A DNA stretch of 64,000 nt from an uncultured Corynebacterium sp. (lineage in GTDB: Bacteria > Actinomycetota > Actinomycetes > Mycobacteriales > Mycobacteriaceae), in NCBI RefSeq assembly GCF_946221105.1, contig NZ_CAMICL010000006.1:13163-77162 (forward strand). The letters are read 5' to 3'. Under the pieces are notes generated by a model that saw nothing but the letters and a program-made list of their open reading frames with translations, was not told the origin of the DNA and did no database searches. The number at the start of each line of letters is the position of its first letter. Positions within the stretch are counted from its first letter, which is position 1. Positions 33,685 to 43,237 of the stretch are shown here, piece by piece. The position numbers were made by a program, and so were the translations under genes.

Positions 33685-34669
33685 CCAGGTACCGGTATAC
33701 CTCCCGGAGGCGGCGGCGCAATTCGAGGCCGCCGCCTCCCGTGTGCGCGCAGCAGAGAAGATTTCGGTGGTTGCGCACATTAAGCCGGACGCGGACGCGA
33801 TCGGCTCCGCCTGCGCGCTGGCGTTTGGCCTGGAGAAACTGGGGAAGGACGTCGGTGTCTACATCGGCCAGCCGCTGCCGCACTCGGCGAACATGCGCAC
33901 TATCCCGGGCGTGGACCGTATCCATTACGGTGCGCCGCTGCCTGACGACGGCCTCGTGGTCACCGTGGACTGCGCGTCCGCGGACCGCACCGGCTCGCTC
34001 ATGCCGGCGATCATGGAGGACCCCTCGCGGGTCATCGTGATCGACCACCACAACACCAACCCCGGCTTCGGCGGGATGAACCTGATTGCGGAGAGCGAAT
34101 CCACCACGGTGATGGTCCGCGAGCTGCTGGGCCGCCTCGGCGTCGAGCTGGACCCGGACATTGCCTACGGCCTCTACGCCGGTTTGGTCACGGATACGGG
34201 AAGCTTTCGCTGGGGCACGCCGCGCATGCACACCTTCGCCGCCGAGCTCATGGAGTACGGGCTGAACACCCGCCAGATCGCGCTCGACCTGATGGACACG
34301 ATGGGGCCCGTGGATTTGCAGCTGATGGGCGAGGTTCTGGCGAACACCCATATCGTGCCCACGAAGGGCCTGTCCGTGGCCGTGCTGACAATCCCGGTGG
34401 GCATCCACTCGCGGATGAGCCAGACGGCGGTGGAGTCGATCATCGATTACGCCCGCTCGCTGGAAGACACCGACGTCGGTGTGGTGCTCAAGGAGCAGGC
34501 GCCGAAACAATGGGCGATGTCGCTGCGCTCGGTTGTGGTGGATGTCTCCGCCGTCGCGCAGCAGCTGGGCGGCGGCGGCCACTGGGCTGCCGCAGGCTAC
34601 TCCGCCAGCGGCAGCCGCAACGAGGTGATCCGCAAGCTTCTCGACGCATTCCCGGAGCCCGATGAGTAA
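33671..34669 (+). CDS. nrnA: DHH/DHHA1 nanoRNase / pAp phosphatase (NrnA family)
   Basis: Degrades oligoribonucleotides of 2-5 nt and dephosphorylates pAp or c-di-AMP products. The 332-residue protein shows HIKPDADAIGSA (DHH motif I), VTVDCASADR, VIDHHNTNPGFG (the DHH motif), GLVTDTGSFRW and the DHHA1 C-terminus GGGGHWAAAGYS. The GTG at 33671 overlaps rbfA by 14 bp; ATG 33677 is an equally possible start. Gene order infB-rbfA-nrnA-dinF is as in mycobacteria. Confidence 0.92.
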   Translation: MTMSSQVPVYLPEAAAQFEAAASRVRAAEKISVVAHIKPDADAIGSACALAFGLEKLGKDVGVYIGQPLPHSANMRTIPGVDRIHYGAPLPDDGLVVTVDCASADRTGSLMPAIMEDPSRVIVIDHHNTNPGFGGMNLIAESESTTVMVRELLGRLGVELDPDIAYGLYAGLVTDTGSFRWGTPRMHTFAAELMEYGLNTRQIALDLMDTMGPVDLQLMGEVLANTHIVPTKGLSVAVLTIPVGIHSRMSQTAVESIIDYARSLEDTDVGVVLKEQAPKQWAMSLRSVVVDVSAVAQQLGGGGHWAAAGYSASGSRNEVIRKLLDAFPEPDE

Positions 34670-35999
34670 CTGGCAACCAGCAAAACAACGTTCAATGGGC
34701 CGCGAGATCCTGATGCTCGCCCTGCCCGCGCTTGGCGTCCTGGCGGCTAACCCGCTGTATCTGCTTCTGGATACCGCGGTGGTGGGCCGGCTCGGCACCG
34801 CCGAGCTCGCCGCGCTTGCGGCGGGGGCTGCGATCCAGTCCACGGTGACCACCCAGCTGACGTTTTTGTCCTACGGCACCACCGCGCGCAGCTCGCGGTT
34901 TTTCGGCGCGGGCCAGCGCGACAAAGCGGTGGCGGAGGGGGTGCAGGCCACGTGGGTGGCGCTAGGCGTCGGCACGCTGCTGGCGCTCATTGTTGGTCTG
35001 TTCGCGCAACCCCTCGCGCAAGCGCTCGCCAGCGACTACGAGACGAGCGTGCGGGCGGCACAGTGGATGCGCGTGGCCGTTTTCGCCGTGCCGTTGACGC
35101 TTGCGATCATGGCCGGCAACGGCTGGATGCGCGGCGTGCAAAACACGAAACTGCCGTTCTACCTGACGCTGTGCGGGCTGATACCCGGCGCGATCCTGCT
35201 GCCGATCCTGGTGGGGCGCTACGGGCTTATCGGCTCGGCGGTGTCCAACGTGATCAGCATAAGCATTACCGCCGCGCTGTTCGTGGTCGTGCTGGTGCGC
35301 GAAAACGGCGGGTACGGCGGCAGCTGGGCGCCGCGCTGGAGCGTGATCAAACGCCAGCTCGTGCTGGGCCGGGACCTGATCTTGCGCTCGCTGTCCTTCC
35401 AGGTCTCGCTTCTGGCCGCCGCGGCTATCGCAGGCCGGATCGGGGTGGTGGCGCTGGCGGCGCACCAGCTCATGCTGCAGCTGTGGAACTTCCTCACGCT
35501 CGTGCTGGACTCGCTGGCGATCGCCGCGCAGACCCTCACCGGCTCCGCGCTGGGCCGCGGGGGAGCGCAGCAGGCCCGCGCCGTGGGGCTGAAGGTACTG
35601 AAATACTCGATGATCTTCGCGGTGGCGCTGTCCGCCGTGTTCGCGGTATTCGCTGTACCGATCCAGACGCTGTTTACGTCGGACCCGGATGTCGTCGATA
35701 CGCTGCGGGTTCCCTGGTTCCTGCTCATCGGGATGATTCTGGTCGGCGGTGCCGTCTTCGCCCTCGACGGCGTGCTGCTCGGCGCCGCGGACGCCGCGTT
35801 CCTGCGCAACCTCACACTGTTTTCGCTGCTGGGGGTGGCGCTGCCGATCATCCTGGCCGCCGGAGCGTTCGGCTGGGGGCTCACCGGCATCTGGGTCGGG
35901 CAACTGGCCCAGGTAACCGCGCGTTTGGTTGGCGTGGTGTGGAGATTCCGCTCAATGCGGTGGGCCGTGTCTGGCGTGGATGGTAAGAATGAGGAATGA
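34662..35999 (+). CDS. dinF: MATE family efflux transporter (DinF-like)
   Basis: A 445-residue membrane protein with 12 predicted helices, belonging to the multidrug and toxin extrusion family: LALPALGVLAANPLYLLLDTAVVGRLG at the N-terminus is typical of the DinF branch. It should export cationic or other small compounds using H+ or Na+; substrate unknown. ATG 34662 overlaps the nrnA stop by 8 bp and its stop overlaps the next ATG, so it is embedded in the operon. Confidence 0.88.
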   Translation: MSNWQPAKQRSMGREILMLALPALGVLAANPLYLLLDTAVVGRLGTAELAALAAGAAIQSTVTTQLTFLSYGTTARSSRFFGAGQRDKAVAEGVQATWVALGVGTLLALIVGLFAQPLAQALASDYETSVRAAQWMRVAVFAVPLTLAIMAGNGWMRGVQNTKLPFYLTLCGLIPGAILLPILVGRYGLIGSAVSNVISISITAALFVVVLVRENGGYGGSWAPRWSVIKRQLVLGRDLILRSLSFQVSLLAAAAIAGRIGVVALAAHQLMLQLWNFLTLVLDSLAIAAQTLTGSALGRGGAQQARAVGLKVLKYSMIFAVALSAVFAVFAVPIQTLFTSDPDVVDTLRVPWFLLIGMILVGGAVFALDGVLLGAADAAFLRNLTLFSLLGVALPIILAAGAFGWGLTGIWVGQLAQVTARLVGVVWRFRSMRWAVSGVDGKNEE

Positions 36000-36796
36000 C
36001 CACCACGCTCTGGGCCGTCAGCGACCTGCACGCGGCGGTGAAGCGCAACGGCCCGAAGATAGACGCAATCCAGCCGGCTGACCCCTCAGACTGGCTCATC
36101 GTCGCGGGTGACGTCGCCGAGCGTCCGGAGTTGATCGTCCAGGTGATGGAGGATCTGGCCAGCCGCTTCGACACAGTGGTGTGGGTGCCGGGCAACCACG
36201 AGCTGTTCTGCCGCTCCGCGGACAGGCACCGCGGGCGCGAGAAATACACGATGCTGGTGCAGGCCATGCGCGCAATCGGAGTGATCACCCCGGAGGACCG
36301 TTACCCGGTCTTCGGTGGGGTGACCATCTGTCCGCTGTTCACCCTCTACGACTACTCGTTCCGCGCCCGCACCCTCACCGTGGAAGAAGCGCTCGCCGCC
36401 GCGCACGAGAACAATGTGGTGATGACCGACGAGGTCGCCATCGCCCCCTTCGTGGACATCCGCGCCTGGTGCTGGGACCGGCTGGCGTACACCACCAAGC
36501 GGCTCTCCCGCATCAACGGCCCGACGATTCTGATCAACCACTGGCCGCTGGTGCAGGAGCCGGTGCAGCGCATGCAGTGGTCCGACATTGCCCTGTGGTG
36601 CGGCACCCGGCACACGCGAACCTGGGCCCAGCGATACAACGCGAAAGCGGTCGTGTACGGTCACCTGCACATGCCGGGGGTGACAACTGTCGACGGAATC
36701 GAGCACATCGAAGCGTCTCTCGGCTATCCGCGCGAATGGGAGCGATTCCCGTCCGCGCAGCCGTTCCCGTACCCGGTCATGGAGGTTGAGCAGTGA
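35996..36796 (+). CDS. Calcineurin-like metallophosphoesterase
   Basis: A 266-residue phosphoesterase with the complete motif set: SDLHAAV (DxH), VAGDVAE (GDxx), PGNHELF (GNHE), INHWPL (H) and YGHLHMP (GHxH). The family binds two metals and hydrolyses phosphomonoesters, diesters or nucleotides; the substrate is unknown. It overlaps the dinF stop (ATGA) and the next start, and is adjacent to the phosphopantetheinyl transferase gene, as in mycobacteria, suggesting a role linked to carrier-protein activation (e.g. reversal) or just operon membership. Confidence 0.87.
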   Translation: MTTTLWAVSDLHAAVKRNGPKIDAIQPADPSDWLIVAGDVAERPELIVQVMEDLASRFDTVVWVPGNHELFCRSADRHRGREKYTMLVQAMRAIGVITPEDRYPVFGGVTICPLFTLYDYSFRARTLTVEEALAAAHENNVVMTDEVAIAPFVDIRAWCWDRLAYTTKRLSRINGPTILINHWPLVQEPVQRMQWSDIALWCGTRHTRTWAQRYNAKAVVYGHLHMPGVTTVDGIEHIEASLGYPREWERFPSAQPFPYPVMEVEQ

Positions 36797-37458
36797 TGCA
36801 AGACGTTGCGCTGTTCCCTCCCGAGGCACGCTGCGTGTTCTACCTGACGGATGACGAAACCGACGCCGTCGACCTGAGCCGCTACGAGGACCTGCACCCC
36901 GACGAGCGCAACGAAGTCAGCGCCGCCGTGGACGTGCGCAAAGGCGAGTTCGGCGACGCCCGCTGGTGCGCCCACCAAGCCCTGCGCGAACTCGGCGTGG
37001 ACTCGGCCGGGGCCATCTTGCGGGGGGAGCGGGGCATGCCGCTGTGGCCGGAGGGTTTCACCGGCTCGCTCACGCACACCGACGGGCTGCGCGCCGCCGT
37101 CGCTGCTTCCACCCGGCACGTGCACTCGATGGGCCTGGACGCGGAACCGGCCGAGCCGCTCCCGGACGGTGTGCTGCGCTCCATCGCCAGCAAAACCGAG
37201 ATAGCGATGGTGCAGCGGCTGCAGGCCGACGGCTACACGTGGGCCGACCGACTGCTGTTCTGCGCCAAGGAAGCCACCTACAAGTGCTGGTACCCGATGA
37301 CGCGGCGCTGGCTGGACTTCGACGAAGCCGAAATCGAGCTGCGCACCGACGGGTCCTTCACCTCCCAGCTGCTGGCCCGCCCCGCCCCGGTGCCGCTGTT
37401 CGAGGGCCGCTGGATCGAGCGCTGCGGCTACGTGGTCACCTCCACCTACGTGCGGTAG
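36793..37458 (+). CDS. 4'-phosphopantetheinyl transferase (EntD/PptT type)
   Basis: Transfers phosphopantetheine from CoA to acyl-carrier domains; in corynebacteria it activates the polyketide synthase for mycolates and FAS-I. The 221-residue protein has GFTGSLTHTDGLRAA, SMGLDAEPAEPL (Mg-binding Asp/Glu) and FCAKEATYKCWYP, the W/F-[ST/CA]-x-K-E-A-x-x-K motif. Start GTG 36793 overlaps the phosphoesterase stop; ATG 36796 follows immediately. It converges on truB with 44 bases between. Confidence 0.92.
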   Translation: MMQDVALFPPEARCVFYLTDDETDAVDLSRYEDLHPDERNEVSAAVDVRKGEFGDARWCAHQALRELGVDSAGAILRGERGMPLWPEGFTGSLTHTDGLRAAVAASTRHVHSMGLDAEPAEPLPDGVLRSIASKTEIAMVQRLQADGYTWADRLLFCAKEATYKCWYPMTRRWLDFDEAEIELRTDGSFTSQLLARPAPVPLFEGRWIERCGYVVTSTYVR

Positions 37459-37502
37459 CGCGCTCCGGACCGCGACGGCGACCGCAGCCCAACCAACACC
37501 GT

Positions 37503-38396
37503 CTACAGCGTCGAGGGGCGCGCCACGAACACCGTGGCCAGGCGCTTGCCCTTCTCTTTCACCAGCGCCACCGCGCGCCCGTCCGGGCCCACCGCCGCGT
37601 GGACGCCTTTGAGCCCGCGCGGCTCCAGCCACTTGCCCATGGCCAGCGCGTCGTATTCCTCGGCCGTCACGTCGAGGACCGGCCACGCGCGGACCAAAGC
37701 CTCGTCCAGGTTCAAGGACAGTTCGGCGGAGTCCTCGAGCTGCTCCAAGGTGCGTGCGTCGGTGAGGGAGAAGGAGCCGACACGTGAGCGTCGTAAGGCA
37801 ATCAAATGCCCCCCGACCCCGAGGGCGGCGCCGAGGTCGCGCCCGAGCGAGCGGATGTAGGTGCCGGAAGAGCAGTGCACGCGCGCGTCGACGTCCACGA
37901 ACTCGCCGTCGCGGCGGATCTCGCCCAACTCAAACGCGTGGATGGTCACTTCGCGCGCGGGGATGTCCACCTCCTCGCCGGCGCGCACCAGCTCGTGCGC
38001 GCGCCGCCCGTCGATCTTGATTGCGGACACCTTCGACGGCACCTGCATGATCGTGCCGGTCAGCTTCGTCACCTCGGCGCGAATCGCCTCATCGGTCACA
38101 CCAGAAGCATCATGCTTTTCGACGATCGCGCCCTCGGCATCATCCGTCGTCGTCGACGCGCCCAGTCGGATCGTGGTTTCGTACACCTTGTCCTCAGCCA
38201 CAAGATGGGCCAGCAGCTTTGTGCCGCGCTCGATGCCCGCCACCAGCACACCGGTTGCCATGGGGTCGAGCGTGCCCGCGTGGCCGACTTTGCGGGTGCC
38301 GAAGAAGCGGCGCAGGCGTGCGACAACGTCGTGGCTGGTCATGCCAGCGGGCTTGTCCACGACGACGATTCCGGAAGTGGAGAGGGGATCGTTCAT
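37503..38396 (-). CDS. truB: tRNA pseudouridine(55) synthase
   Basis: Makes pseudouridine 55 in the T-loop of tRNAs. The 297-residue protein has VVDKPAGMTSHDVVARLRR, the catalytic GHAGTLDPMATGVL (Asp), and CSSGTYIRSLGRDLG. The C-terminal PUA-like region is of the actinobacterial type. ATG 38396 has CATAAT (reverse, 38405-38410) ending 8 nt upstream and no Shine-Dalgarno; it is divergent from ribF across 31 bp. Confidence 0.95.
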   Translation of the reverse strand: MNDPLSTSGIVVVDKPAGMTSHDVVARLRRFFGTRKVGHAGTLDPMATGVLVAGIERGTKLLAHLVAEDKVYETTIRLGASTTTDDAEGAIVEKHDASGVTDEAIRAEVTKLTGTIMQVPSKVSAIKIDGRRAHELVRAGEEVDIPAREVTIHAFELGEIRRDGEFVDVDARVHCSSGTYIRSLGRDLGAALGVGGHLIALRRSRVGSFSLTDARTLEQLEDSAELSLNLDEALVRAWPVLDVTAEEYDALAMGKWLEPRGLKGVHAAVGPDGRAVALVKEKGKRLATVFVARPSTL

Positions 38397-38427
38397 GCCA
38401 CGCGATTATGCCGTACCCTAAGTCCCC
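38397..38427. promoter_or_regulatory. 31-bp gap with back-to-back leaderless promoters (truB/ribF)
   Basis: CATAAT (38405-38410, -) ends 8 nt before truB and TACCCT (38414-38419, +) ends 8 nt before ribF; 3 bp separate the hexamers. Third divergent pair in the window with exactly 31 bp between start codons. Confidence 0.6.
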
Positions 38428-39399
38428 GTGGATATTCTGCGCGGGCTTTCGAGTGCGCCGGATCCCTTCGCGGAAACCGGCACGGTGGTCACTATCGGTG
38501 TGTTCGATGGGGTGCACCGGGGCCACCAACTGCTCATTTCCAAGGCGGTGGAGACCGCTCGCGAGCTGGGCGTGCCGTGCGTGGTGATGACCTTCGACCC
38601 GCACCCCGTGACCATTTTCGCCCCGGAACACGCCCCTAGGGCACTGATGCCTCTCGACGAGCGCGCCCGCCACATCGCCGACCTCGGTGTGGATGCACTG
38701 CTGGTCATCGACTTCCGCGAAGAGCTCGCGGGCCTGACGCCTGCGCAGTACATGGACGACGTGCTGGTTTCCACTCTGGGCGCGAAGCACGTGCTGGTGG
38801 GGGAGAACTTCACCTTCGGCCGCGACGCCGCCGGCACTGCAACCGACATGGCGCAGCTGGGGGAGCAGGCGGGCGTGGACGTGACCATTGTGCAGCTGCT
38901 GGGCGAGGGCGAGGTGCGGATTTGTTCCACCGCCATTCGCGACCACCTCTCTGGCGGCGACGTCGCCTTGGCCACGGATTTTATGGGCCGGCCCTTTTCC
39001 GTCATCGCGCCGATTGAGCGCGGCGCGGGCCGAGGCGGCAGGGAACTGGGCTACCCCACGGCGAACCAGTACGCCTCCGACACCTCGGCCGTGCCCGCGG
39101 ACGGCGTGTATGCGGGGTGGCTGACCATCATCGACGACGGTGAGATCGACGGCGACATGCAACCCGGCGTGCGCTACCCGGCAGCTATTTCCGTGGGCAC
39201 CAACCCCACGTTCGGCGACGCCCGGCGCAGCGTGGAGTCTTTCGTGCTGGACCGCGACGCGGACCTGTACGGCCGCATGGCCCGCGTGGAGTTCGTGGAG
39301 AAGGTCCGCGACATGCTCAAGTTCAACTCGGTGGATGAGTTGCTGGATAACATGGCTCGTGACGTGCAGACGACGCGCGAGATTTTAGGAGTGGCGTAA
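38428..39399 (+). CDS. ribF: Bifunctional riboflavin kinase / FAD synthetase
   Basis: Makes FMN and then FAD from riboflavin. The 323-residue protein has the N-terminal nucleotidyltransferase motif VVTIGVFDGVHRGHQ, HAPRALMPLDERARHI and STAIRDHLSGG, and the C-terminal kinase motif GRGGRELGYPTAN and VSVGTNPTFGD-like SVGTNPTFGDARRSVE. GTG 38428 has TACCCT ending 8 nt before it. The next gene starts immediately (ATG at 39400), so the two are an operon. Confidence 0.95.
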   Translation: MDILRGLSSAPDPFAETGTVVTIGVFDGVHRGHQLLISKAVETARELGVPCVVMTFDPHPVTIFAPEHAPRALMPLDERARHIADLGVDALLVIDFREELAGLTPAQYMDDVLVSTLGAKHVLVGENFTFGRDAAGTATDMAQLGEQAGVDVTIVQLLGEGEVRICSTAIRDHLSGGDVALATDFMGRPFSVIAPIERGAGRGGRELGYPTANQYASDTSAVPADGVYAGWLTIIDDGEIDGDMQPGVRYPAAISVGTNPTFGDARRSVESFVLDRDADLYGRMARVEFVEKVRDMLKFNSVDELLDNMARDVQTTREILGVA

Positions 39400-40350
39400 A
39401 TGGCTCGAAAGCTCATCCTGGACGTGGACACTGGTATCGACGACGCGTTGGCGATCGCTTACGCGCTGGCGTCGCCAGAGCTGGATCTCATCGGGGTGAC
39501 GTGCACCTACGGCAATGTCGAGGTCGATCAGGCGGTGCGGAACTCGCTGGCCATCCTGGAGTTGTTCGGCCGCACTGACGTGCCGGTGTACGCAGGTCCC
39601 CAGCGGGAGGACTTCGAAGTCATGGAGATTTCCCAGTTCATCCATGGCGTCAACGGGATCGGGGAAGCAGAGCTTTACGACGCCTCGCGCGCCCCAGAAA
39701 AACTGTCCGCCGTCGAGTTCATGGTGCAGTCTGTCCACCGTTACGGCGACGAGTTAGTCATCGTGCCTGTCGGGCCGCTCACCACAGTTGCAGAGGCGGT
39801 CCAACGAGACGAGCACTTCGCTTCGCGGGCACACATTGTGTGCATGGGCGGCGCACTCACGGTGCCTGGCAACGTCAGCGCTTGGTCCGAGGCGAACATT
39901 AACCAGGACCCGGAGGCGGCCGACGTAGTGTTCCGCCAGTGCGAGGACATCACCATGATCGGTCTGGATGTCACGCTGCAGACGCTGCTGACAACGGTGG
40001 AGACGAAGCAGTGGAGGGCGCTGCGCACGACTGGCGGCGAGTTCCTCGCCGAGGCCACCGACTACTACATCAAGGCGTACGAAACCACGTCGCCGCACCT
40101 CGGCGGCTGCGGACTCCACGATCCGCTGGCTGTTGCGGTGGCCGCTGATCCGTCCCTGGTGGACACGCTGGCGATCAATTTGAAGGTGGACACGGAGGGT
40201 GAAACGCGTGGGCGCACCATCGGCGACGAGACGTGCTTGAACGACCCGGTGAAGTCTGCCCGCGTGGCCGTGGGGGTGGACGTGGAGCGCTTCTTGGAGG
40301 AGTTCATGCGCCGGCTGACCGGTTTGGCCCGCGAGACCCCGGTCGTGTAA
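39400..40350 (+). CDS. Inosine/uridine-preferring nucleoside hydrolase
   Basis: Splits the N-glycosidic bond of ribonucleosides for salvage. 316 residues with the calcium-binding signature LILDVDTGIDDALAIAYAL at the N-terminus, VTCTYGNVEVDQA, VPVGPLTTVAEA and GGCGLHDPLAVAVAADP with the catalytic-pocket His/Asp. Immediately downstream of ribF with TAGGAGTG as Shine-Dalgarno inside the ribF end. Substrate preference cannot be read from the sequence. Confidence 0.9.
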   Translation: MARKLILDVDTGIDDALAIAYALASPELDLIGVTCTYGNVEVDQAVRNSLAILELFGRTDVPVYAGPQREDFEVMEISQFIHGVNGIGEAELYDASRAPEKLSAVEFMVQSVHRYGDELVIVPVGPLTTVAEAVQRDEHFASRAHIVCMGGALTVPGNVSAWSEANINQDPEAADVVFRQCEDITMIGLDVTLQTLLTTVETKQWRALRTTGGEFLAEATDYYIKAYETTSPHLGGCGLHDPLAVAVAADPSLVDTLAINLKVDTEGETRGRTIGDETCLNDPVKSARVAVGVDVERFLEEFMRRLTGLARETPVV

Positions 40351-40453
40351 CCTCTCCCAAGGTCTTGCGCCTATTGACTGTGGTTCGCGGCAGTTGCGGC
40401 GCAGCGAAGACTTTTTCCGTAGAACGCGAACTGAAACAACCAAGGAGTACCTC

Positions 40454-40723
<270 letters not shown>

Positions 40724-40760
40724 GCGTCGTTAGGCCGTCGCAAAGCTTCGGCCCAAAAAG

Positions 40761-40791
40761 AACGCCTCACCTGCATGGTGGGGCGTTTTTT
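40761..40791 (+). terminator. Terminator after rpsO
   Basis: AACGCCTCACC (40761-40771), loop TGCAT, GGTGGGGCGTT (40777-40787), then a T run to 40791. Followed at once by TATCAT (40794-40799), a likely -10 box for pnp. Confidence 0.9.
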
Positions 40792-40873
40792 GTTATCATC
40801 ATTGGCCGTTGCATGAGAAACACGACAAGGCGGCACCGATGATCGCCACAAACCTTCAAGGAGAGGGATCCTT

Positions 40874-43162
40874 TTGAGCAACTTCAAGCCAAAGAATGCT
40901 TTCGACGTCCACGTGGACGAGGAGTTTGGCATCACCGAGGCAGTAGCCACCCTGGACAACGGCGACTTCGGCTCGCGCACCATCCGCTTTGAAACCGGCC
41001 AGCTGGCTCGTCAGGCGGACGGCTCCGTGACCACCTACCTCGACGACGAGACGATGATGCTGGCCACCACGACCGCATCCAACCAGCCGCGCGAAGGATT
41101 CGACTTCTTCCCGCTGACCGTGGACGTGGAAGAGCGCATGTACGCAGCCGGCAAGATCCCGGGCTCCTTCTTCCGCCGCGAGGGCCGTCCCTCCACGCAG
41201 GCGATCCTGGCGTGCCGCCTGATCGACCGCCCGCTGCGCCCGACCTTTGTCAAGGGCCTGCGCAACGAGGTGCAGGTGGTCATCACCGTGCTCTCGCAGC
41301 ACCCGGAGGAGTACTACGACGTCGTGGCCATCAACGGCGCGTCCGCCGCGACTCAGCTGTCGGGCCTGCCGGTTTCCGGCCCGGTCGGCGGTGTGCGCAT
41401 GGCGCTGCTGGCGGACGACAAGCACCCGGAGGGCCAGTGGGTGGCCTTCCCGAACCACGAGCAGCACGAGCGCTGCCTGTTCGAGATGGTTGTGGCCGGC
41501 CGCATGATCGAGCGCAAGCGCGGCCGCAAGACCGAGGAAGATGTCGCCATCATGATGGTGGAGGCTGGCGCCGGCGTGAACGTGGTCAAGCAGATTGAGG
41601 CCGGCTACCCGGCGCCGACCGAGTCCACCGTCGCCGAGGGCATCGAGGCAGCCAAGCCGTTCATTGAGACGCTGTGCCGCGCCCAGCGCGGCCTGGCCGA
41701 GGAGATGGCCAAGGAGACCAAGGAGTTCCAGCTCTTCCCGGCGTACTCCGACAAGGTGTTCAACGCCGTTGAGAAGAAGGCGTCCAAGAAACTGGCCAAG
41801 CTGCTCACCATCAAGGGCAAGGCTGAGCGCGACGAGGCCACCAACGAGTACATGGAAGACATCGAGGAAAGCCTTCTCGACGACTTCGACATCGACGACG
41901 ATGACCGCGAGGAGTACGCTGCGGCGTCCAAGGAGATCCGCGCGGCCTACAACGCGCTGATGAAGCAGATCGTGCGCGAGAAGATCCTCGCCGAGGGCTT
42001 CCGCATCGACGGCCGCGGCGTGACCGACATCCGCGACCTCGAGGTCGAGGTCGAGCTCATCCCGCGCGCCCACGGCTCCGCCCTGTTCGAGCGCGGCGAG
42101 ACCCAGATCCTGGGCGTGACCACCCTGGATATGCTGAAGATGGAGCAGCACCTGGATTCTTTGCACCCGGAGGACTCCAAGCGCTACATCCACCACTACA
42201 ACTTCCCGCCGTACTCCACCGGCGAGACTGGTCGCGTCGGTTCCCCGAAGCGCCGCGAGATCGGCCACGGCGCGCTCGCCGAGCGCGCGCTGCTGCCGGT
42301 GATCCCATCGCGCGAGGACTTCCCGTACACCATCCGCCAGGTCTCCGAGGCGCTGGGGTCCAACGGCTCGACCTCCATGGGCTCGGTGTGCGCCTCCACG
42401 CTGTCGCTGTACAACGCGGGCGTGCCGCTTGCCGCCCCGGTGGCCGGCATCGCCATGGGTTTGGTCTCCGGCGAGGTGAACGGCGAGACCGAGTACGTCG
42501 CCCTGACCGACATTCTGGGCGCGGAGGACGCGTTCGGCGACATGGACTTCAAGGTCGCCGGCACCCGCGAGTTCATCACTGCGCTGCAGCTGGACACCAA
42601 GCTCGACGGCATCCCGTCGAAGGTGCTGGCAGAAGCCCTGAACCAGGCTCGCGACGCGCGCGACGCCATCCTGGACACCATGGCAGAGGTCATCGAGGGC
42701 CCGGACGAGATGAACGCGCTCGCGCCGAAGATCACCACCGTGAAGGTCCCCGTGTCCAAGATCGGCGAGGTCATCGGCCCGAAGGGCAAGACCATCAACC
42801 AGATCACCGAGGACACCGGCGCCGAGATCTCCATCGAGGACGACGGCACCGTGTTCGTCTCCGCCGCTTCCGGCGAGGCCGCGGACGCCGCGATTGAGAA
42901 GATCAACGCCATTGCCAACCCGCAGATGCCGAAGGTGGGCGAGCGCTACCTGGGCACCGTGGTCAAGACCGTCGCCTTCGGCGCGTTCGTGTCCATCATG
43001 CCGGGCACCGACGGCCTGATCCACATCTCCAACCTGGGCGGCAACACCCGCGTGGAAAACGTCGAAGACGTCATCAACGTCGGCGACAAGGTCGAGGTGG
43101 AGATCCGCGACATCGACAACCGCGGCAAGATCTCGTTGGTTCCGGTCGAGGACGGCGAGTAA
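40874..43162 (+). CDS. pnp: Polynucleotide phosphorylase
   Basis: 3'-5' phosphorolytic exoribonuclease (and guanosine pentaphosphate synthetase in actinobacteria), part of mRNA decay with RNase J and RNase E. The 762-residue protein has two RNase PH domains (FFRREGRPSTQAILACRLIDRP; GVTDIRDLEVEVELIPRAHG), a KH domain (IGEVIGPKGKTINQITEDTG) and an S1 domain (GERYLGTVVKTVAFGAFVSI). The start appears to be TTG 40874 after AAGGAGAGGG. A strong bidirectional terminator follows. Confidence 0.96.
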   Translation: MSNFKPKNAFDVHVDEEFGITEAVATLDNGDFGSRTIRFETGQLARQADGSVTTYLDDETMMLATTTASNQPREGFDFFPLTVDVEERMYAAGKIPGSFFRREGRPSTQAILACRLIDRPLRPTFVKGLRNEVQVVITVLSQHPEEYYDVVAINGASAATQLSGLPVSGPVGGVRMALLADDKHPEGQWVAFPNHEQHERCLFEMVVAGRMIERKRGRKTEEDVAIMMVEAGAGVNVVKQIEAGYPAPTESTVAEGIEAAKPFIETLCRAQRGLAEEMAKETKEFQLFPAYSDKVFNAVEKKASKKLAKLLTIKGKAERDEATNEYMEDIEESLLDDFDIDDDDREEYAAASKEIRAAYNALMKQIVREKILAEGFRIDGRGVTDIRDLEVEVELIPRAHGSALFERGETQILGVTTLDMLKMEQHLDSLHPEDSKRYIHHYNFPPYSTGETGRVGSPKRREIGHGALAERALLPVIPSREDFPYTIRQVSEALGSNGSTSMGSVCASTLSLYNAGVPLAAPVAGIAMGLVSGEVNGETEYVALTDILGAEDAFGDMDFKVAGTREFITALQLDTKLDGIPSKVLAEALNQARDARDAILDTMAEVIEGPDEMNALAPKITTVKVPVSKIGEVIGPKGKTINQITEDTGAEISIEDDGTVFVSAASGEAADAAIEKINAIANPQMPKVGERYLGTVVKTVAFGAFVSIMPGTDGLIHISNLGGNTRVENVEDVINVGDKVEVEIRDIDNRGKISLVPVEDGE

Positions 43163-43181
43163 ACCGGCAGGTAATCGTCGA

Positions 43182-43216
43182 AAAGCGGGCGCTCTCGTGG
43201 TGAGGGCGCCCGCTTT
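43182..43216. terminator. Bidirectional terminator between pnp and the aldehyde dehydrogenase pseudogene
   Basis: AAAGCGGGCGC (43182-43192) pairs with GCGCCCGCTTT (43206-43216); TTTCTTA follows on + and TTTT on -. A CGTCGAAAAGC repeat copy (43176-43186) overlaps its left arm. Confidence 0.88.
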
Positions 43217-43237
43217 CTTACTTCTCGACGTTTCACG